DNA of 64,000 bases from an uncultured Coriobacteriaceae bacterium (lineage in GTDB: Bacteria; Actinomycetota; Coriobacteriia; Coriobacteriales; Atopobiaceae), in assembly GCA_902778135.1 (NCBI GenBank), contig CACYWP010000007.1, positions 62,001-126,000 on the forward strand. Direction: 5' to 3'. Made by a program: the position numbers and the translations under genes. Shown piece after piece: positions 59,593-64,000 of the stretch (position 1 is the first letter of the stretch; every line of letters begins with the position of its first letter). The notes beneath the pieces are model-generated. The model was not told the DNA's origin. It did no database searches and saw only the letters and a program-made list of their open reading frames with translations.

Positions 59593-61716
59593 ATGAAGCT
59601 GACGATCGATGGCCAGCAGGTCGAGGCGCAAGAGGGCCAGTCAGTCCTCAACGCGGCCCTTGCCGCCGGCATCTTCGTTCCGCATCTGTGCGGCCATCCC
59701 GACCTGGAGCCCATCGGGGGATGCGGTCTCTGCATGGTCGAGGTGGAGGGGTGCGACGAGCCCGTTCGTGCCTGCATGACCAAGGCAGAGGATGGCATGG
59801 TCGTCAACACCAAGGGTGATGCCGCCGACAGGCTGCGTCGCCTGGCGATGGAGCTGATCCTGGCCACCCACCCCGCCGACTGCACCGGCTGCCCCAAGTA
59901 CGGCGTCTGCGAGCTGCAGTCCATGTACCAGTACATGGGCGTCTCGCCGCAGCGCTGGCGTTGCAAGGGCCGCACGGTTCCCGCCGACACCTCCAACCCG
60001 CTGATCTCGCACGGGTTCACCCGCTGCATCCGCTGCGGACGCTGCGTGCGCGCCTGCGAGGAGCTGCGTGGCGTCGGTGCCATCGGCTTCCACCGCGCCG
60101 AGGACGGCTCGATGCGCGTCGCCATCAACGGCGCATCCCTGCAGGAGGCGGGCTGCCGCTTCTGCGGTGCCTGCATCGAGGTGTGCCCCACCGGTTCCAT
60201 CGTGGACATGGTCGGTCTCGTCAAGGAGAACCGCAGCCGCGAGGACAATGTCGTCCCGTGCCGCTCGGGCTGCCCCGCGCACATCGACATCCCGCGCTAC
60301 CTGCGCTACGTCAAGGCTGGCGAGTGGGAGAAGGCAACCGCCGTCGTGCGCGAGAAGGTGCCGTTCCCCGAGAGCCTCGGCAACATCTGCACCCACAACT
60401 GCCAGGGCGAGTGCAAGCGCAACTACCTGCAGGAGCCGCTCTCGATCTGCCGCCTGAAGCGCGCCGCTGCGGTGCGCGATACCGGCGAGTGGAAGAGTCG
60501 CGTGCGCCACGAGCCCCTCACGGGCAAGAGGGTCGCAGTGGTCGGCGCAGGCCCCGGTGGCCTCACCGCGGCGCTCTTCCTTGCCGAGAAGGGTCACAAG
60601 GTCGACGTCTTCGAGGCCAATGCCAAGGTGGGCGGCCAGATGCGCTATGGCATCCCGGCCTACCGCCTGCCCGACGAGATCGTCGACCGCGAGGTCGCGA
60701 CCATCCTCGAGATCAGCCAGGGCGACGACGCCGAGCCGCGCATCCAGCTGAAGTGCAACGAGTGCGTGAAGGACGTCAAGGCGCTGCTTTCCCAGGGCTA
60801 CGACGCCGTGCTCGTCACCGTGGGCACCTTCCAGGGCAACGTGCTGCCCATGAAGGGACACGACCTGCAGAACGTGTACGTCAACACCGAGTTCCTCAAG
60901 GCTGCCCGCGAGGGCGAGCCGCAACCGGTCGAGGGTGGCCGCGTCGTGGTGCTGGGTGGCGGCAACGTCGCCTACGACTGCGCACGCACCGCCGTGCGCC
61001 TTGGTGCGGCAAGCGTCGACGTGGCGTGCCTCGAGGCCGAGGCCGTCATGACCTCCACGCCCGAGGAGCGCGAGGAGGCTGCCGAGGAGGGCATCGTCCT
61101 GCACGACGCCTACGCCTTCACCTCCATCAACGACGATGGGACCGGCAAGGTCGGCTCCATGACCATCCACAAGATCGCGAAGTTCTACTTCGACGAGAAC
61201 CGCCGCGCGGTGACCGAGCTGGTCGAGGGTGGCGAGCTGACGCTGCCGGCAGACTACGTTATCTTCGGCGTGGGCCAGAAGCCCGAGGACACCATGGGCT
61301 TCGATCTCGAGCTGACCCATGGTCCGTACGTGGTGGCCGACGACAACCACGCGACCAGCGCCGAGGGCATCTTTGCCGCAGGCGACGTGGTCACCGGCAC
61401 CAAGAGCGTCATCGGTGCCATCGCAGAGGGCCGCGAGGCCGCAAGCGCCATCGACCGCTACCTGGGCGGCGACGGCGACATCTCGGCAGAGCTGCTCGAC
61501 CCCGAGCCGGTGGAGAAGGAGCTGGGCAAGGCCCCGGCGGAATTCTACACGCCCGCCGTGCAGCCCAAGATGGCTCCCGCCGAGGAGCGCAAGGGCAACT
61601 TCGTGCAGTACGAGTGCCCGTTCACCGAGGACGAGGCAAGGTGCGAGGCGAGCCGCTGCCTGCAGTGCGACCTGCGCCTTACCATCACCAAGCCGCGCCT
61701 GTGGAACGAATACTAG
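59593..61716 (+). CDS. Fe-S flavoprotein: NuoG-like N-terminus fused to GltD-like FAD/NAD(P)H domain
   Basis: 707 residues. The N-terminal 2Fe-2S ferredoxin domain (1-about 75) has LCGHPDLEPIGGCGLC. A His-Cys3 site follows (HPADCTGCPKYGVC), then two 4Fe-4S sites CIRCGRCVRAC and CRFCGACIEVC. From about 225 a glutamate-synthase-small-subunit domain begins with CRSGCPAHIDIP and CTHNCQGECKRNY, then FAD and NAD(P)H folds RVAVVGAGPGGLTAALF and RVVVLGGGNVAYDCA. It should pass electrons between NAD(P)H and other carriers. A GAGGAG ribosome site fixes the start. The next gene begins 13 bp after its stop. Confidence 0.88.
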   Translation: MKLTIDGQQVEAQEGQSVLNAALAAGIFVPHLCGHPDLEPIGGCGLCMVEVEGCDEPVRACMTKAEDGMVVNTKGDAADRLRRLAMELILATHPADCTGCPKYGVCELQSMYQYMGVSPQRWRCKGRTVPADTSNPLISHGFTRCIRCGRCVRACEELRGVGAIGFHRAEDGSMRVAINGASLQEAGCRFCGACIEVCPTGSIVDMVGLVKENRSREDNVVPCRSGCPAHIDIPRYLRYVKAGEWEKATAVVREKVPFPESLGNICTHNCQGECKRNYLQEPLSICRLKRAAAVRDTGEWKSRVRHEPLTGKRVAVVGAGPGGLTAALFLAEKGHKVDVFEANAKVGGQMRYGIPAYRLPDEIVDREVATILEISQGDDAEPRIQLKCNECVKDVKALLSQGYDAVLVTVGTFQGNVLPMKGHDLQNVYVNTEFLKAAREGEPQPVEGGRVVVLGGGNVAYDCARTAVRLGAASVDVACLEAEAVMTSTPEEREEAAEEGIVLHDAYAFTSINDDGTGKVGSMTIHKIAKFYFDENRRAVTELVEGGELTLPADYVIFGVGQKPEDTMGFDLELTHGPYVVADDNHATSAEGIFAAGDVVTGTKSVIGAIAEGREAASAIDRYLGGDGDISAELLDPEPVEKELGKAPAEFYTPAVQPKMAPAEERKGNFVQYECPFTEDEARCEASRCLQCDLRLTITKPRLWNEY

Positions 61717-61729
61717 GGGAGGGGGAACC

Positions 61730-62458
61730 ATGGACTACGCAATCGACAAGGCTGGCACCACGACCGTCCAGGCATTGCTTGACGCAGCGGGCGCCTCTGC
61801 CGAGGACCTCAAGGCGGTCTGGCTCTCCTATCCGACGGCATCCTTCGTGCCGGCTGCCCAGTTTGCCAGCGAGCTCGAGGTCGCAGAGGGTACCGAGACC
61901 CTGCGCACCTATGGCGAGGGCGACTGCATGGCCGATGCCCTGTACAAGGTGATCGGCGAGCTGCGCATGGCCACCGAGTGCACCTGCACCTTCGGTCACG
62001 AGGGCGGCTACCAGCTGCACACCATCATGGGCGACGCCTGCACCAAGAAGGGCAGGCCGACCGACATCGCCCTGATGCGCGACCTTGCCCCCGTGATGGA
62101 GAAGCAGGCCATCTGCGGAGAGGGCAGGGCCATCGGCCGCGTGACGACCCAGGCGCTCGACCTCTTCGGCGCCGAGATCGAGCCGCACTTCGCCAAGCGC
62201 CAGTGCCCCACCGGTGGCTGCGAGGCCTTCAAGACCTATCACGTCCTGGTGAGCAAGTGCACCGGCTGCGGCAAGTGCCTCAAGGCCTGCGATGATGGCG
62301 CCATTCTCGGCAAGGCCAAGTTCGTGCACGTCGTCAACCAGAAGAAGTGCACCCAGTGCGGACAGTGCCTGGAGGCCTGCCCCGAAGGCGCCATCGTGCG
62401 CGCCGGCGCCAAGAAGCCCAAGACGCCGCCGAAGCCCATTCCGGTGCGTCGCAAGTAG
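61730..62458 (+). CDS. NuoF C-terminal-like / ferredoxin protein
   Basis: 242 residues. The middle (about 75-165) resembles the Fe-S-binding C-terminal region of NuoF/HydB (ECTCTFGHEGG, then DIALMRDLAPVMEKQAICGEG and KRQCPTGGCEAF), but the FMN/NADH domain is absent and the first Cys cluster is partly degenerate. Two 4Fe-4S ferredoxin motifs end the protein: CTGCGKCLKAC and CTQCGQCLEAC. It is translated right after the large Fe-S flavoprotein and may be its electron-transfer partner. AGGGGGAACC is the weak ribosome site. Confidence 0.83.
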   Translation: MDYAIDKAGTTTVQALLDAAGASAEDLKAVWLSYPTASFVPAAQFASELEVAEGTETLRTYGEGDCMADALYKVIGELRMATECTCTFGHEGGYQLHTIMGDACTKKGRPTDIALMRDLAPVMEKQAICGEGRAIGRVTTQALDLFGAEIEPHFAKRQCPTGGCEAFKTYHVLVSKCTGCGKCLKACDDGAILGKAKFVHVVNQKKCTQCGQCLEACPEGAIVRAGAKKPKTPPKPIPVRRK

Positions 62459-62486
62459 ACAGGGGAAAGGGAGAGGGGCCCTTGTA

Positions 62487-62516
62487 GGGGGCCGGCAGCC
62501 TCGGCTGTCGGCCCCC
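62487..62516 (+). terminator. Terminator hairpin after the electron-transfer operon
   Basis: GGGGGCCGGCAGCC (62487-62500) pairs with GGCTGTCGGCCCCC (62503-62516) with one G-T pair and a tight loop. Confidence 0.6.
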
Positions 62517-62602
62517 GTTCGACCGTCTGGGACGGTTCTCCACGGTCGAAAACCCGTTCGTTCGACCGTCTGGGACGGTTCTCCACGGTCGAAAACCCGT
62601 CC
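62517..62602. repeat. Two tandem 43-bp copies of a palindromic repeat
   Basis: Copy 1 at 62517-62559 and copy 2 at 62560-62602 are nearly identical. Each contains TTCGACCGT and its complement ACGGTCGAA around GGGACGGTTCTCC, so each can form a hairpin. The same core recurs at 63975-64000 (window end) and, inverted, at 24959-24971. A dispersed extragenic repeat family is likely. Confidence 0.75.
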
Positions 62603-62733
62603 CGCCGGACGAAGGCCCCGCTCCGATCGTCCGTCCGTGGTGGTTCGTTGCTGCTAACTCTTGCACGGCATCGAGGGCATGACGGGTGGGTATACTTGCT
62701 GCTTGTCAACCGCATCGAAAGGAAGCGTCAGAC

Positions 62734-63876
62734 ATGTCCAACACCAACCCCGTGCGCATCGCGCTCATCACCGGCTACCTCGGGGCCGGCAAAACCACCC
62801 TGCTCAACAACATCCTGGCGAACGACAAGGGCATCCGCGCCGCCGTCATCGTCAACGACATCGGCGAGGTCAACATCGACGCCGACCTCATCGCCCAGCG
62901 CGGCGTGGTCAGCCAGGTCGACGACAACCTCGTCCCCCTGACCAACGGCTGCATCTGCTGCACCTTGGCCGACGACCTCGCCCGCCAGCTGACCGAGCTT
63001 GCGGAGTCCGGCAAGTTCGACCACATCATCATCGAGGCCTCCGGCATCTGCGAGCCCATCCCCATCGCCTTCACCATCGACAACTTCTGCAAGCAGGAGG
63101 CCATGCGCGGTGTCGAGATCGACCTGGACAACATCATTGCCGTGGTCGACAGCGCCCGCATGTTCGACCAGTTCAACGGTGGCCGCGACCTGCTGGCCGA
63201 CGACATCGACGACGAGGACATCGAGGCCCTGCTCATCCAGCAGATCGAGTTCTGCACGACCCTGGTGCTGAACAAGGCCGACCTGGTGAGCCCCGAGCAG
63301 CTGGCGGAGCTGCGCGCGCTGGTGCGCGGCCTGCAGAAGGACGCCAAGATCATCTCCGCGGAGCAGGGGCAGGTCGACGTCTCCGAGGTCCTCTCCACCG
63401 ACCGTTTCGACTTCGACCGCGCCTACGAGTCGGCCGCCTGGATGGATGCCATGGAGCATCCCGAGGAGCATGAGGATCCCGAGGTGCTCGAGTATGACAT
63501 CGAGACCTTCGTCTACGAGCGCAGGAAGCCCTTCGACATGGACCAGCTGGAGTCCTTCGCCCAGAACTGGCCGGACGAGATCATCCGCTGCAAGGGCATT
63601 GCGTGGTTTGCCGACGATCCCAACATGGCCTACGTGTTCGAGCAGGCGGGCCACCAGATCCACCTGCAAGAGAACGGCCTGTTCGTCGACTCCGCTCCCG
63701 AGGCCGAGAAGCAGAAGATCATCGCCGCCAATCCCGAGATTCTCGAGCACTGGGATCCCGAGGTGGGCGATCGCATGACCAAGCTGGTCGTCATCGGCCG
63801 CCACATGAAGAAGGACGAGGTCATCACGGGCTTCGACTCGTGCCTGGTGGAATGGAAGCCAGACGAGCTGTACTAG
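62734..63876 (+). CDS. COG0523 (CobW/Zng-like) GTP-dependent metallochaperone family protein
   Basis: 380 residues. Walker A GYLGAGKTT is at about 14-22, the COG0523 metal motif CxCC at GCICC (about 72-76), then EASGICEP and LVLNKADLVS (G4-like). The C-terminal CobW_C domain runs from about 250, with IRCKGIAWFADD. Such GTPases deliver zinc, cobalt or iron to target enzymes; the metal cannot be read from sequence. GAAAGGAAG precedes the ATG. It is flanked by dispersed repeats on both sides. No Zur-type box was recognised. Confidence 0.9.
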   Translation: MSNTNPVRIALITGYLGAGKTTLLNNILANDKGIRAAVIVNDIGEVNIDADLIAQRGVVSQVDDNLVPLTNGCICCTLADDLARQLTELAESGKFDHIIIEASGICEPIPIAFTIDNFCKQEAMRGVEIDLDNIIAVVDSARMFDQFNGGRDLLADDIDDEDIEALLIQQIEFCTTLVLNKADLVSPEQLAELRALVRGLQKDAKIISAEQGQVDVSEVLSTDRFDFDRAYESAAWMDAMEHPEEHEDPEVLEYDIETFVYERRKPFDMDQLESFAQNWPDEIIRCKGIAWFADDPNMAYVFEQAGHQIHLQENGLFVDSAPEAEKQKIIAANPEILEHWDPEVGDRMTKLVVIGRHMKKDEVITGFDSCLVEWKPDELY

Positions 63877-63903
63877 GCACTTACAAGTAGACATGTGCTG
63901 TCG

Positions 63904-63936
63904 GCGGGACCGGGAAGAGCTCGGTCCCGCTATTTT
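63904..63936 (+). terminator. Intrinsic terminator after the COG0523 gene
   Basis: GCGGGACCG (63904-63912) pairs perfectly with CGGTCCCGC (63922-63930) and is followed by TATTTT. Confidence 0.85.
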
Positions 63937-63974
63937 GTTGCCGCGTGAAAGCCTCCGTCCGCCGTTCGGGCCAA

Positions 63975-64000
63975 GTTCGACCATCTGGGACGGTTCTCCA
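63975..64000. repeat. Third copy of the GGGACGGTTCTCC repeat, cut by window end
   Basis: GTTCGACCATCTGGGACGGT and the following TCTCCA match the start of the 43-bp repeat at 62517 with one mismatch. Confidence 0.7.

Noticed and set aside
59641-61731. 696-aa minus-strand frame opposite the Fe-S flavoprotein
   Set aside because: Antisense shadow of a gene with many clear motifs.
1-64000. tRNA, rRNA, CRISPR arrays, prophage or transposase genes
   Set aside because: None recognised on either strand by eye; short repeats present are not CRISPR-like in spacing.

Overview
The window is about 64 kb of GC-rich (low-to-mid 60s % by eye), gene-dense bacterial DNA. No tRNA, rRNA, CRISPR array or transposase gene was found. 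The gene set suggests a strictly anaerobic, fermentative, probably host-associated actinobacterium of the class Coriobacteriia (Olsenella/Atopobiaceae-like): a PFL/DUF711 protein, Old Yellow Enzyme-type Fe-S flavoenzymes, a sensory [FeFe]-hydrogenase, two butyrate kinases and PucR-type regulators. The taxonomic call is inference from gene content and base composition, not from a marker gene.

Layout. (1) 1-11616: housekeeping and sugar metabolism. It holds a riboflavin transporter under an FMN riboswitch, murB, an exported beta-lactamase-like hydrolase, a PFL/DUF711 protein, galactose mutarotase, an FGGY sugar kinase, an M18 aminopeptidase, a HAD phosphatase, a broken rpiB, an acetyltransferase and an azoreductase-like flavoprotein. 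(2) 11802-20129: a truncated GH1 glucosidase, a TIM-barrel-like protein, a YdcF-like protein, a Gfo/Idh/MocA oxidoreductase, an ACP next to a CocE-type hydrolase, and a membrane protein. (3) 20304-25279: an FMN reductase with a zinc ribbon, then PucR regulator 1 divergent from a thiolase-like/DUF35/ACP operon. (4) 25465-32888: esterase, L,D-transpeptidase-like lipoprotein, BaiCD/FadH-like flavoenzyme, metallo-beta-lactamase-fold lipoprotein, TetR regulator, GNAT and an XRE regulator. (5) 33033-42777: two copies of a two-gene cassette (membrane-anchored erythromycin-esterase-like protein plus a membrane YdcF-like protein), separated by a sensory hydrogenase/SpoIIE phosphatase pair and a methyltransferase. 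(6) 42836-56445: GH25 lysozyme lipoprotein, phosphate butyryltransferase-butyrate kinase-SpoVAE-like operon, metallo-beta-lactamase protein, an unusual amino-acid ABC transporter, an RraA-like aldolase, MFS transporter, second butyrate kinase and PucR regulator 2. (7) 56623-63876: a second zinc-ribbon FMN reductase, an FAD-dependent reductase, a large NuoG/GltD-type Fe-S flavoprotein, a NuoF/ferredoxin-like protein, and a COG0523 GTPase flanked by short dispersed repeats.

How the genes may work together (inference). Much of the window concerns short-chain acyl chemistry and anaerobic redox. The thiolase-DUF35-ACP operon could make or cleave a beta-ketoacyl product. Ptb-Buk converts acyl-CoA to acid plus ATP. 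The flavoenzymes at 28111 and 57886-62458 look like NAD(P)H-fed reductases for unsaturated carboxylates or similar acceptors. A palindrome TTGTG-N6-CACAA lies 116-117 bp before both the thiolase and the ptb start codons, and also next to pucR1, so these loci may share one PucR regulon. A separate 16-bp sequence before the TetR gene recurs, inverted, in the promoter of the first esterase/YdcF cassette operon and so defines a likely TetR regulon.
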